Assembly (NCBI GenBank): GCA_964462185.1
Contig: CAYWWV010000008.1
Coordinates: 1-43,148 of the forward strand
Reading direction: 5' to 3'
DNA from: RBG-16-57-9 sp964462185
GTDB taxonomy: Archaea > Thermoproteota > Bathyarchaeia > TCS64
DNA: 43,148 bases
The position numbers and the translations under genes are program-made. The notes under the pieces were generated by a model, which ran no database searches, had not been told where the DNA came from, and saw only the letters and a program-made list of their open reading frames with translations. Below, piece by piece: positions 16,961-24,206 of the stretch. Positions within the stretch are counted from its first letter, which is position 1; each line of letters opens with the position of its first letter.

Positions 16961-17141
16961 AAGAGTAGCGATACAGCCCCAATCACATATTTAAAAGTAT
17001 CGCCGGTAAATATGTCGTCAATCGCTCTATATATCTGAAAGTATGGAGCGGCGAGAATGTAAGTCTGTTCGGTACCAGGGAAACAGGTATTTAGAGACAG
17101 CCCCCAGTAAGCCCTTAAAGCATGAGGGGGGATGTATCTCC

Positions 17142-18002
17142 ATGTCTGAGATTCCAAGGGTTGGAATAGCGGTTCTGGGCGGCAGCACCACCATTGGAGC
17201 GGGGTTCCCAGGGGGTTTCCCAGGAGTCGAGGTCCTGGGGGAAGAGCTGGTGTTCGAGACGCCTTTCGGCCCCACAGCCCCATTCACCCACGCCAAGGCC
17301 CATGGGAAGGAGTTTCTCTACGTGGACTTCCACGGGATAACCCGGGAGATCAGGAACACCCAGCCCAACAGTAGCGGTGAGAGGGTCTTCTACGTCCTCT
17401 GGAAGGCGGGCGTCCGAAAGATCATTGGGACAGCCCTGTGTGGGTCCACCAACAGGCTATTGGACCCGGGGGACGTGGTGGTCCCCGACGACTTCGTGGA
17501 CTACACCACCAAGAGGCCTCAGATGTTAATGGTTAGCCTGCAGGACAAGGGCCTGGACGTGCCGCGGTACAGCTACAGGCTACGCCAACCCATGTGCCCC
17601 ACCCTCTCCCACGCCCTAGTGAAGGCATGCCAGGAAGCCGGCTTCCCCAGGGTCTTCCAACGGGGGATTGTCGGGGTGGCTGAGGGGCCACGCCTCGAGA
17701 GCCCAGCGGAGATCAGAGTTAGGTGGCAAAACATGGGGCTGGACATCGTCACCATGAACCTGGTGCCGGAGGTCTTCTTCGCCCGTGAGATAGGCGCCTG
17801 CTACGCGGCCTTGGAGCTGGTGAGCAACTACGGGGAGGGGCTCATAGACGCGAGGTGGCAGGGCAGCACCGCCTTCAGGGACTTCCAAAAGAGGTGGGCC
17901 AAGCCCACCTGCGAGGCAATCCTGAAAACCCTGGCCAGGATAGACCCGGCGGACGACTCCTGCGGGTGCTCCACCCATAGGTGGAAAAGCATACTCCTAT
18001 AG
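17142..18002 (+). CDS. Purine nucleoside / methylthioadenosine phosphorylase family enzyme
   Basis: The 286-aa protein belongs to the trimeric PNP/MTAP family, which splits purine nucleosides with phosphate in purine and methionine salvage. It has the GGST phosphate loop (14-17), the PFGPTAPFTHAK segment, CGSTNRLLDPGDVVVPDDFVDYT (100-122) and TMNLVPEVFFAREIGACYA. The base-selecting loop reads VSNYGEG, with Asn229 where adenosine-type MTAPs have Asp; Asn is typical of 6-oxopurine enzymes, so inosine, guanosine or methylthioinosine may be preferred. The C-terminus has a C274-G-C276 pair like the CxC disulfide of hyperthermophilic archaeal homologues. ATG 17142 is preceded by GAGGGGGGATG. Confidence 0.88.
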   Translation: MSEIPRVGIAVLGGSTTIGAGFPGGFPGVEVLGEELVFETPFGPTAPFTHAKAHGKEFLYVDFHGITREIRNTQPNSSGERVFYVLWKAGVRKIIGTALCGSTNRLLDPGDVVVPDDFVDYTTKRPQMLMVSLQDKGLDVPRYSYRLRQPMCPTLSHALVKACQEAGFPRVFQRGIVGVAEGPRLESPAEIRVRWQNMGLDIVTMNLVPEVFFAREIGACYAALELVSNYGEGLIDARWQGSTAFRDFQKRWAKPTCEAILKTLARIDPADDSCGCSTHRWKSILL

Positions 18003-18017
18003 AAGAGGAGGGTGGTC

Positions 18018-18130
18018 ACCGGCTTTCGCGACTTCGCGTAGCCGAAGACAACACTACCATCGCGAACGGAGCGTGGTTTAACTTCCGAGTTCGGAATGGG
18101 TTCGGGTGGATCCCACGCCCTTTGGCCGGT
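18018..18130 (-). rRNA. rrf: 5S ribosomal RNA
   Basis: On the minus strand the conserved 5S core CCCATTCCGAACTCGGAAGT is present. The ends ACCGGC (start, 18130) and GCCGGT (end, 18018) pair as helix I. GGATCCACCC and ATGGTAGTG segments fit helices II-IV. Ends are set by the helix and may be off by a few bases. A GTTTAAAC element about 30 bases upstream (18157-18165), overlapping the ASCH stop codon, is the probable TATA box. No 16S or 23S gene is in the window, so 5S is unlinked here. Confidence 0.9.
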
Positions 18131-18159
18131 TTCCAAACAACATCCCACTGGGCTGGGGT

Positions 18160-18483
18160 TTAAACGTTTCGATCCCCTAGGTATCTGAATTCGACGACCC
18201 ACAGCTCCTGGTCTGGGCCAAGCCCAACGTAGAGCGACTTCATGGCCGAGGCGAACTCCTCCACCGAGGTAAACCCCTCCTTAACGGCATCCTCCAAGGT
18301 GACCTCGGATAAGCGTTGGGGAAACACCCTTTCCACCAGTATACGTTCCCGCAAGGCCGACGAGTAGTTCACCCTCAACCTATAGGCTCTACCTGGCTTC
18401 ACCAGAGGCCTGCGAAGCCTCCTGGTCTGGGTTTTCACCCCCAACCTGATTAACGGGAGGTACTCCTTCCTGAAGATTAGCAC
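18160..18483 (-). CDS. ASCH domain protein
   Basis: The 107-aa protein is a stand-alone ASCH domain, a PUA-like beta-barrel proposed to bind RNA. The N-terminal KEYLPLIRLGVKTQTRRLRRP is the conserved nucleic-acid-facing segment (K-T-Q-T-R-R). The C-terminal LEDAVKEGFTSVEEFASAMKSLY is the usual ASCH helix. GTG 18483 is the start; a TTAAAC element about 28 bases upstream suggests a leaderless transcript. Its stop codon overlaps the putative 5S promoter. The molecular target is unknown. Confidence 0.82.
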   Translation of the reverse strand: MLIFRKEYLPLIRLGVKTQTRRLRRPLVKPGRAYRLRVNYSSALRERILVERVFPQRLSEVTLEDAVKEGFTSVEEFASAMKSLYVGLGPDQELWVVEFRYLGDRNV

Positions 18484-18526
18484 TACCTGGGAAAGGCGTG
18501 GAAGGGTTTAACGGTGGTGTATTCAT

Positions 18527-18555
18527 GTTTCTGTCTGTTTTTAGACAGGTGAAAC
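18527..18555. promoter_or_regulatory. Inverted repeat in a divergent intergenic region
   Basis: GTTTC-TGTCT, loop GTTTTT, AGACA, a GGT insert, then GAAAC form a broken ten-base-pair inverted repeat. It lies between the divergent ASCH gene and the 102-aa gene. It might be an operator for either gene; there is no T-run after the stem, so it is less like a terminator. Confidence 0.4.
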
Positions 18556-18594
18556 AGTGATAGAACCCATATCTTAACTTTTATTCAAAAATGA

Positions 18595-18608
18595 TTTAAA
18601 TTTATAAA
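18595..18608 (+). promoter_or_regulatory. TATA box of the 102-aa gene
   Basis: TTTAAATTTATAAA ends 17 bases and starts 30 bases before the ATG at 18625, and no ribosome-binding site is visible between. This is the spacing of a leaderless archaeal transcript. The preceding ATGA may act as part of a BRE. Confidence 0.6.
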
Positions 18609-18624
18609 GAGCAACCCTTTCCAT

Positions 18625-18933
18625 ATGGAGAACATCCTTCCTGAGTACCCCAAAACAGAGGTGGATGGAACCTCCATCATCATACGATACGAGGACGGGT
18701 CAGTAGATTTATGGGGATTCGAAAAGGATGCCTTAGCAGCAGCCGAAGCAGCCAAGGAGATCGAGATTGGGTTAAGGTGCATCTACTATGTGGAACGGGA
18801 GTTGATCCAGGTTCTAACAAAGCTGGGCGAGGAGCTGGAGGGCCTTGAGATCCCACCCGAACACATTAGAGACTACCTGACTGAGGGGTACTGTAGGGTT
18901 TACCGCTGGTTCAGGGAGTTCGAGAATATTTAA
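18625..18933 (+). CDS. Conserved-looking hypothetical protein, 102 aa
   Basis: I do not recognise this family. The protein begins with a strand-rich section (TEVDGTSIIIRYEDGSVDLWGFEKDA) and continues with long helices (ALAAAEAAKEIEIGLRCIYYVERELIQVLTKLGEELEGL) and a C-terminal aromatic helix. It is acidic and soluble, with no signal peptide. A strong TATA box directly upstream suggests leaderless expression. The clean coding pattern and its own promoter argue that it is real. It sits between the ASCH gene and tRNA-Trp with no obvious partner. Confidence 0.7.
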   Translation: MENILPEYPKTEVDGTSIIIRYEDGSVDLWGFEKDALAAAEAAKEIEIGLRCIYYVERELIQVLTKLGEELEGLEIPPEHIRDYLTEGYCRVYRWFREFENI

Positions 18934-18973
18934 CCCGAGTGCCCTGTTGGAGGAGTTTTCGGGGCGGGGTTAG

Positions 18974-18982
18974 ACTTATATT
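18974..18982 (+). promoter_or_regulatory. TATA box of tRNA-Trp
   Basis: ACTTATATT lies 26-34 bases before the first base of tRNA-Trp, the normal archaeal spacing, in otherwise GC-rich DNA. Confidence 0.5.
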
Positions 18983-19007
18983 GGGTTGTTGCGGGGAAAA
19001 TGTTGGC

Positions 19008-19140
19008 GGGGCTGTGGTCTAGTGGCTATGACGTTGGGCTCCAGAGATTACAAAAAGGTTAACCGACCCCTGTGGGAATGAGGAGTTTCTGGAGCGGAGA
19101 AACCCAAATGTCGAGGGTTCAAGTCCTTCCAGCCCCACCA
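19008..19140 (+). tRNA. tRNA-Trp(CCA) with a 57-base intron
   Basis: The acceptor stem GGGGCTG pairs with CAGCCCC; discriminator A and CCA are encoded. The anticodon stem TTGGG/CCCAA encloses the loop C-T-CCA-G...A, anticodon CCA (19041-19043). The T arm is GAGGG-TTCAAGT-CCTTC. The intron runs 19045-19101, at the canonical 37/38 position. A bulge-helix-bulge supports this: CTCC (19039-19042) pairs with GGAG (19096-19099), with three-base bulges AGA (19043-19045) and AAA (19100-19102), both cut after the second base. A competing GCTCCAGA/TCTGGAGC pairing within the precursor is also possible. Confidence 0.92.
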
Positions 19141-19206
19141 ACCTCTTTCTGGATCACCGATCCACATTTGGTTTAAGGCGGAGAAGGTTTCTATCCCCCG
19201 GTCTAG

Positions 19207-19653
19207 ATGGAGCCGGTTTTACTGGTGGCGGGAGCCCTGCCCTTCTGGGCCTCAATCCTAGTCGCCCTACTCAACCTCAGGAAGTCCAAGGGAGGCCAAG
19301 GGGAGGGAGATACAGCTTTCAAAGAGGGGGAGGGGCTGACAACAGGAGTTGCTACTGGTGGAGCGGGGGCGCTGGAACTGGAGGGGGACCCCGTAGAGGG
19401 TGTGGGGGAAGGGTTGCCGAGGGGTTTGAGGAGGCTGTGGGGCTTGGCCTTGTTATTATGTTTCTTAACCGGCTTCCTATATGGCTCCAACAGGCTGCTC
19501 GCATTTCTCTTCAAGGAGTACCGCTGGGTCATAGGCACCACCTATACATGGGGCGACGAGGTGGGACAGGCCGTCAGGGCCTCCTCGGCCCTCAGCCTCC
19601 TGGCATGCCTTGCAGCAGCCCTGAGGACAGGCGTCTACTTCTTGAAGGAGTAG
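19207..19653 (+). CDS. Hypothetical membrane protein, 148 aa
   Basis: I do not recognise this family. There is an N-terminal hydrophobic helix (about 3-22), then a low-complexity loop rich in Gly and Glu (about 25-70), and two further hydrophobic helices (about 77-96 and 125-145). The layout suggests an integral membrane protein with a large acidic loop. A GGTTTAAGG element about 30-40 bases upstream may be its promoter. It is followed by the deformylase-like gene 43 bases later. The Gly/Glu-rich loop makes me less sure of expression than for its neighbours. Confidence 0.55.
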   Translation: MEPVLLVAGALPFWASILVALLNLRKSKGGQGEGDTAFKEGEGLTTGVATGGAGALELEGDPVEGVGEGLPRGLRRLWGLALLLCFLTGFLYGSNRLLAFLFKEYRWVIGTTYTWGDEVGQAVRASSALSLLACLAAALRTGVYFLKE

Positions 19654-19696
19654 CCCTGGGGCAAATCCTTAGAGGAGGCGGCCCCCATGTAGGACC

Positions 19697-20221
19697 ATGG
19701 TTGTCCGCGAGGTCAGGTTGATGGGGGATCCCTTGTTGAGGGAGGTCTCCCAGGAGGTGAAGCCAGAGGACTCCGAGTTGCATGGGGTCATGGAGGATCT
19801 GAGGGATACGTTGACGGAGCTCCAGCGGGTCCATGGGTTGGGAAGGGGCATTGCTGCCCCCCAGATTGGGTGTTTGAAGCGATTGGTCTACATCCAAACG
19901 GAAGGCTTTAGGGACTACTTGGTGAACCCCAAGATCGTTTGGAGGAGCCAGGAGGAGTTCATGGTTTGGGATAGCTGCTTCAGCTTGGATGTGGCCTTCT
20001 TCGTCAGGGTCCCCAGGAGTAGGCGTGTGAGGGTGAGTTTCACCGATGGCGAGGGGAGGCTGAGGCTGGAGGAGTTCTCCGATGGTTTGTCTGAGCTGGT
20101 GCAACACGAGTTGGACCACTTGGATGGGGTTCTATGCGTGGACCGGGTGAGGGACCCCAGGGAGATGGCCATGCGCAAGGAGTGGGAGAAGCGCTACAGG
20201 ACCCCCGGCATAGGGATGTAG
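19697..20221 (+). CDS. def: Peptide deformylase-like metalloprotein
   Basis: The 174-aa protein has all three deformylase motifs: GRGIAAPQIG (about 48-57, motif I GxGxAAxQ), WDSCFSLDV (motif II; metal Cys kept, EGCLS changed to DSCFS), and QHELDHLDG (motif III HExxH, both His and the catalytic Glu kept). Bacterial deformylase removes the formyl group from new proteins. Archaea start with unformylated Met, so the substrate here is unclear and could be another N-formyl or N-acyl compound. The start is ATG 19697; a GGAGG lies about 19 bases upstream, which is rather far. Confidence 0.85.
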   Translation: MVVREVRLMGDPLLREVSQEVKPEDSELHGVMEDLRDTLTELQRVHGLGRGIAAPQIGCLKRLVYIQTEGFRDYLVNPKIVWRSQEEFMVWDSCFSLDVAFFVRVPRSRRVRVSFTDGEGRLRLEEFSDGLSELVQHELDHLDGVLCVDRVRDPREMAMRKEWEKRYRTPGIGM

Positions 20222-20252
20222 CCGCGAGTCAACTAAAACCGAGGCACGTTGA

Positions 20253-20927
20253 CCCAAGCGTATAGGAATATTGGGAGGCATAAGCCACGAGTCCACGGCC
20301 AGGTACTACACGCTGCTCCACGAGAAATACCACGAGAGGGGGGGCGACTACCATTACCCGAAGGGGGTGGTGTTCAACCTCGACTTCCAACGGTTCACCG
20401 ACTATGAGAACACGGACAGGGACGCCTACATAGAGTCATCATGCACGGCGTTAGAGGGCTCTAGGGCGCGGGCGCCGAGTTCATAGCTATGGCGGCCAAC
20501 TCGCCTTACACCGTATATTGCGAGGTCTCAAGCGGCGGCGGTGCCCATGATCAGCATCGCCGACACCACCGCGGAGAAGGTTACGGAGCAGAGGGTCGAG
20601 AAGGCCCTGCTCCTCGGGATAAAGCACACCATGCAAGCCTTGTTCTACAACGAGAAACTCGGGGAACGTGGCGTCGCGGTGGTGACGCAGGTCGAGGCTG
20701 AGGAGGACAGGGTGGACTGCATCATCTTCGACGAGCTCGTGGTAGGCGTCCACAACGAGGAGAGCAAAGACAGGCTCCTGGAGATAATGGCTGGCTACCC
20801 GGTTGACACCGTGATACCAGGGTGCACCGAGCTGCCCCTCTTCATAGGCGAGGATGACACGGCTCTTGCCATCCTAGACACCGTGGGCATCCACGTCGAA
20901 GCAATCCTCAACTACGCCCTGTCTTAG
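20253..20927 (+). pseudogene. Aspartate/glutamate racemase family gene broken by frameshifts
   Basis: Three successive frames together make one racemase. The first (from about 20253) reads RIGILGGISHEST and runs through FNLDFQRFTDYENTDRDAYIE to about 20435. The middle frame covers GAEFIAMAANSPYTVYCEVSS (about 20466-20530). The third, from about 20535 to 20927, reads VPMISIADTTAEK and PGCTELPLFIGEDD. The second catalytic Cys lies in PGCTE; the usual first Cys region is altered (AANSPY). Also, no normal ATG or GTG start lies before the first motif, since TGA precedes it at 20250-20252. Either the gene is decaying or the assembly has indels here. Confidence 0.8.
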
Positions 20928-20966
20928 GGTTGCCTATAAGCCCCCGCATAACGCCGTGTACCCTTT

Positions 20967-21455
20967 CTAGTCAAACTTCACGTAGAACCATGACCTTTGG
21001 TCGGTTAACACGCGGCTGTTCTCTGAGCGCATGCCCAGGGACTTGGCGGACGCGAAGATCTCCAAGGTCGCCTCAAGCAGGTACTTCCTCTTCCCAGTGT
21101 TCTGGTATCCGATGGGCGATCCGGCTAGGTGGACCAGCTTCTGCAGCCTGACCCCGGTGCCGGGTTTCACTGTCAGGGGCTCGTTAAACATCACCCTGCT
21201 CAAGTAGTCTGTGCCATTCACGAGCAGCGTTATCTCCACCTTCTCTATAGTCACCGCGGTCCGCGTTGGGTTGTCCACCAGTATATAATAGATGAAGATG
21301 GTGTCGCTCAGCTCGGCTCTGTGTAGAGCCATGTCGTCCACCTCCACGGTTGCTAGGGTGTTGGCGACAGCGGTCCAGGGGTTCAAGACGTAGAAAGTTG
21401 CCGCCGCTAAGATGGCTGCAGCCAGCAAGAGCAGGTGCTTGACTCTTTTTTCCAT
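20967..21455 (-). CDS. LEA14-like (WHy/LEA_2) protein with N-terminal membrane anchor
   Basis: The 162-aa protein starts at ATG 21455 (MEKRVKH followed by a 20-residue hydrophobic helix), so it is anchored or secreted. The rest forms a beta-rich domain: ATVEVDDMALHR, DTIFIYYILVDNPTRTAVTIEKVEITLLVNGTDY and a region ending PLTVKPGTGVRLQ resemble LEA14/WHy domains, which in archaea are found as membrane-anchored proteins of unknown role. The N-terminal extension of the open frame to 21521 overlaps the divergent region and is not likely used. It is convergent with the broken racemase gene. Confidence 0.65.
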   Translation of the reverse strand: MEKRVKHLLLLAAAILAAATFYVLNPWTAVANTLATVEVDDMALHRAELSDTIFIYYILVDNPTRTAVTIEKVEITLLVNGTDYLSRVMFNEPLTVKPGTGVRLQKLVHLAGSPIGYQNTGKRKYLLEATLEIFASAKSLGMRSENSRVLTDQRSWFYVKFD

Positions 21456-21555
21456 GTGTATCGCCCAGGATGTAAAGGTGGCTGATATAAACCTACGGTT
21501 CAGCGCAGGTGTCATACCCACAGATTATATCGTAGGAGTCGCATCTTCGTATGAT

Positions 21556-22074
21556 ATGGAGTTCTACGAGGTTTTGGAGAGTAGGCGCAGCATTAGGTCC
21601 TTCCAGCCGCGAGAGGTGTCGGAGGAGGCTTTGGAGAGGATCGTCAACGCGGCGCGGATGGCTCCCAGCGGGAGCAACCGCCAACCCTGGAGGTTCTACG
21701 TGGTGAGGCGCCGGGAGTTGGTGGAGAGGCTGGCAGAGGCTTGTGGAGGCCAGTCATGGATTGCCCAGGCCCCCGTGGTGGTGGTGGCCACGGGTAGGAG
21801 GATCGGCTACAACAGGGGGGGATACATGGGGGATATGAGCTTCATCATGGATGTGAGCATCGCCTTCACCCACCTGGTTTTGGCTGCCAGAGCCGAGGGC
21901 TTGGGCACGTGTTGGATCGGGGATTTCGACAACGGGGCCGTCAAACGCCTCCTGGGGATTGGCGATGGAGAGGATGTGGTGGCCGTGACCCCCCTGGGCT
22001 ACCCCGCGGGGAGGGGCTTCACCAGGGAGGCCAGGAGGAAGGCGTTGGAGGAGGTGGTGGTCTGGGTTGAATAG
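21556..22074 (+). CDS. Nitroreductase family flavoprotein
   Basis: The 172-aa protein begins MEFYEVLESRRSIRSF, the typical FMN-binding start of the nitroreductase fold, followed by APSGSNRQPWRF, IAQAPVVVV, DVSIAFTHLVLAARAEGLGTCWIGDFD and TPLGYPA. It would bind FMN and use NAD(P)H for a reduction of unknown target. ATG 21556 has TTATATCG about 30 bases upstream and no close ribosome-binding site, so leaderless translation is likely. It overlaps the HAD gene that follows by eight bases and so forms an operon with it. Confidence 0.92.
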   Translation: MEFYEVLESRRSIRSFQPREVSEEALERIVNAARMAPSGSNRQPWRFYVVRRRELVERLAEACGGQSWIAQAPVVVVATGRRIGYNRGGYMGDMSFIMDVSIAFTHLVLAARAEGLGTCWIGDFDNGAVKRLLGIGDGEDVVAVTPLGYPAGRGFTREARRKALEEVVVWVE

Positions 22075-22665
22075 CCAGAGAATCCAACTGGCGGTGTTCG
22101 ATATGGCTGGCACCACGGTGGACGACAGGGTGGGCGGCCTCCCACTGGTGTTGAAGAGCTACGACGACGCCCTCCGCAGCCAGGGGGTGGTGGTCCCAAT
22201 GGAGGTCCTCAACGCCCAGCGGGGGAGGGACAAGTGGACTGTCATCCAGGAGCTGGCAGGGGAGAAAGCCGAGGCGGTTTTCCAAAGGTTCCTCGAGTCG
22301 CTCCGGGAAAACATCTCCAGCCTGAGGGAGGTGGAGGGATCATCCCAGGTCTTCCAGTTTCTACGTGAAAAAGGAGTCAAGGTGGTGGCCTCCACAGGGT
22401 TCCCACGGGAGGTGGCCCAGGGCATCCTGGACCACTTGGGATGGCTCGAGGAGGGCCTGGTGGACGGATGGGTGTGCAGCGAGGACGTGGGGGCTAGCCG
22501 GCCCAACCCAGCCATGATCCTGGAGAGCATGAGGAGGCACGGCGTCTCCGACCCCCGTAGGGTGCTTAAGGTGGACGACACCGAGAAGGGGGTGTTGGAA
22601 GGCTTGAACGCCGGGGCCTACACCTTGGCTGTGTTAACGGGCACCCAGAGCATACAGCAGCTCTC
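22067..22665 (+). CDS. HAD-superfamily phosphatase, phosphonatase-like branch; 3' end lost in a sequence gap
   Basis: The visible 199 codons hold the HAD core: motif I VFDMAGTTVDD, where the first Asp is the nucleophile and the MAGTT form is typical of the phosphonoacetaldehyde hydrolase-like branch; motif II VVASTGFPR with the Thr; motif III Arg/Lys in GASRPNPAMI; motif IV KVDDTEKGV. The cap domain lies at about 20-90. TTG 22067 is the likely start, inside the end of the nitroreductase gene, with GGAGGTGG upstream. The gene runs into 100 N at 22666. The frame after the gap stops at 22792, but since the gap length is arbitrary that end is unreliable. The true substrate may be a phosphonate or a sugar phosphate. 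Confidence 0.85.
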
Positions 22666-22765
22666 NNNNNNNNNNNNNNNNNNNNNNNNNNNNNNNNNNN
22701 NNNNNNNNNNNNNNNNNNNNNNNNNNNNNNNNNNNNNNNNNNNNNNNNNNNNNNNNNNNNNNNNN
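22666..22765. other. 100-N scaffold gap
   Basis: Exactly 100 unknown bases, the usual placeholder for a scaffold join. The 3' end of the HAD gene and anything before gcvPA are missing. Confidence 0.99.
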
Positions 22766-22811
22766 GGGAAGTATGATATCCTCATTGGCTGATATGTTCC
22801 ACCGATAGAGC

Positions 22812-24206
22812 ATGGATGAGGAGTTTGTGCACCCCTATATCCCCAACTCGGTTCCCAGGGTCAAGGAGGAGATGCTTGAGGCTGTGGGGGCTGGGAGTAT
22901 TGAGGAGCTTTACTCCGAGATGGTCCCAGAGAGGCTTTTGTTGAAGCGGGGGTTGAGGCTACCCGACCCCGTTATGGGTGAGGCTGGGTTGAGGCGCCAC
23001 ATGGAGAGCCTTCTCTCCCGGAACAGGGACACGGGGGAGTTGACCAGCTTCCTGGGAGGGGGCTGCTGGAAACACTATGTTCCCAAGGTTTGCGAGGTGA
23101 TCCAGAGCCGGAGCGAGTTCCTCACGGCCTACGCTGGGGGTGTTTACAGCGATTTGGGGCGGTTCCAGGCCAACTTCGAGTTTCAGAGCCTCATCTGCGA
23201 GCTGGTGGGCATGGAGGTCTCGGGGCTGCCCACCTACGACTGGGGCGCGGCTGCGGGGCACAGCATCAGGATGGCTCACAGGTTGACGGGGAGGGCTGAG
23301 ATACTGGTGGCCCGGAACATCAGCCCCTCCAGGCTCTCCATCATCCGAAACTTTTGCGGCTCCGTCGAGCCCCAGGGAGGGGTTAAAGTGGTCTTGGTGG
23401 ACTTCGACCGGGAGACGGGGATGGTGGACTTGGGGGATTTGGAGGACAAGCTGGGGGAGGACTCGGCGGGGGTCTACTTCGAGAACCCCAACTACTTGGG
23501 GGTGGTTGAGAGGGAGGCCGCCAAGGTGACGGAGCTGGTCCACGATGCGGGGGGTGAGGCAGTGGTGGGGGTGGACCCCATGAGCCTGGGGGTTCTAGCG
23601 CCGCCCAGTGAGTATGGGGCTGATATTGTGTGTGGGGAGGCCCAGCCCCTGGGGGTCCACATGTATGCTGGGGGGGGCTGCTGCGGCTTCATCGCGTCGA
23701 GGGATGAGGAGAGGTATGTGGCCGAGTACCCTCTGAGGCTTATCAGCATCGCCCCCACGGTGGTGGAGGGGGAGTATGGGTTTGGGCAGGCCCTCTACTC
23801 GAGGACCAGCTATGTGGCTAGGGACAAGGCCAAGGACTGGGTGGGGACCACCACGGTTCTGTGGGGGATCACCGCTGCCGTATACCTCAGCCTCCTGGGG
23901 CCCCGGGGGTTGAGGGAGGTGGGGGAGACCATCCTCCAGCGGAGCCACTACGCGGCCCGCCTCCTCTCGGAGCTGGAGGGGGTGGAGGCGCCTTACAGGT
24001 GGTTCTTCAAGGAGTTCCCAGTCTCACTGCCCAGGCCAGTGGGGGAGGTAAACCAAGCCCTCCTGGAGAGAGGGATACTGGGGGGAGTAGACCTTTCAGG
24101 GGACTACCCAGAGCTGGGCCAATCCATGCTGGTTTGCGTCACCGAAGCCATCCAGGCGGAAGACGTGAGGAGGCTGAGAGACGCCTTGAGGGAGGTGCTG
24201 GCTTGA
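22812..24206 (+). CDS. gcvPA: Glycine dehydrogenase (decarboxylating) subunit 1-like protein, divergent
   Basis: The 464-aa protein is a fold-type I relative of GcvP subunit 1. It opens HPYIPNSVPRVKEEMLEAVG and has TSFLGGGCWKHYVP where standard GcvPA has F(L)GAGAYxHYxP. The normally invariant acceptor segment PYQPEISQGxLQ is replaced by AYAGGVYSDLGRFQANFEFQSLICELVGME, and NASxYDG by LPTYDWGAAAGHS. The second half (YFENPNYLGVVE, VGVDPMSLGVLAPPSEYGADIVCGEAQPLGVHM) is closer to the family. Subunit 1 shapes the PLP site held by subunit 2. The next gene, subunit 2, starts inside its stop codon. The divergence in conserved loops means a different amine substrate is possible. Confidence 0.82.
   Translation: MDEEFVHPYIPNSVPRVKEEMLEAVGAGSIEELYSEMVPERLLLKRGLRLPDPVMGEAGLRRHMESLLSRNRDTGELTSFLGGGCWKHYVPKVCEVIQSRSEFLTAYAGGVYSDLGRFQANFEFQSLICELVGMEVSGLPTYDWGAAAGHSIRMAHRLTGRAEILVARNISPSRLSIIRNFCGSVEPQGGVKVVLVDFDRETGMVDLGDLEDKLGEDSAGVYFENPNYLGVVEREAAKVTELVHDAGGEAVVGVDPMSLGVLAPPSEYGADIVCGEAQPLGVHMYAGGGCCGFIASRDEERYVAEYPLRLISIAPTVVEGEYGFGQALYSRTSYVARDKAKDWVGTTTVLWGITAAVYLSLLGPRGLREVGETILQRSHYAARLLSELEGVEAPYRWFFKEFPVSLPRPVGEVNQALLERGILGGVDLSGDYPELGQSMLVCVTEAIQAEDVRRLRDALREVLA

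Noticed and set aside
16908..16982. Longer TFB reading frame starting at 16982
   Set aside because: It would translate the palindromic leader and has no conserved sequence.
19045..19101. tRNA-Trp intron as a box C/D methylation guide, as in some euryarchaea
   Set aside because: No convincing C (RTGATGA) and D (CTGA) boxes, and at 57 bases it is short for such a guide.
23861..24202. Extension of the gcvPB frame upstream into gcvPA
   Set aside because: It lies wholly within subunit 1 and encodes low-complexity residues; TTG 24203 with a ribosome-binding site gives the family's N-terminus.
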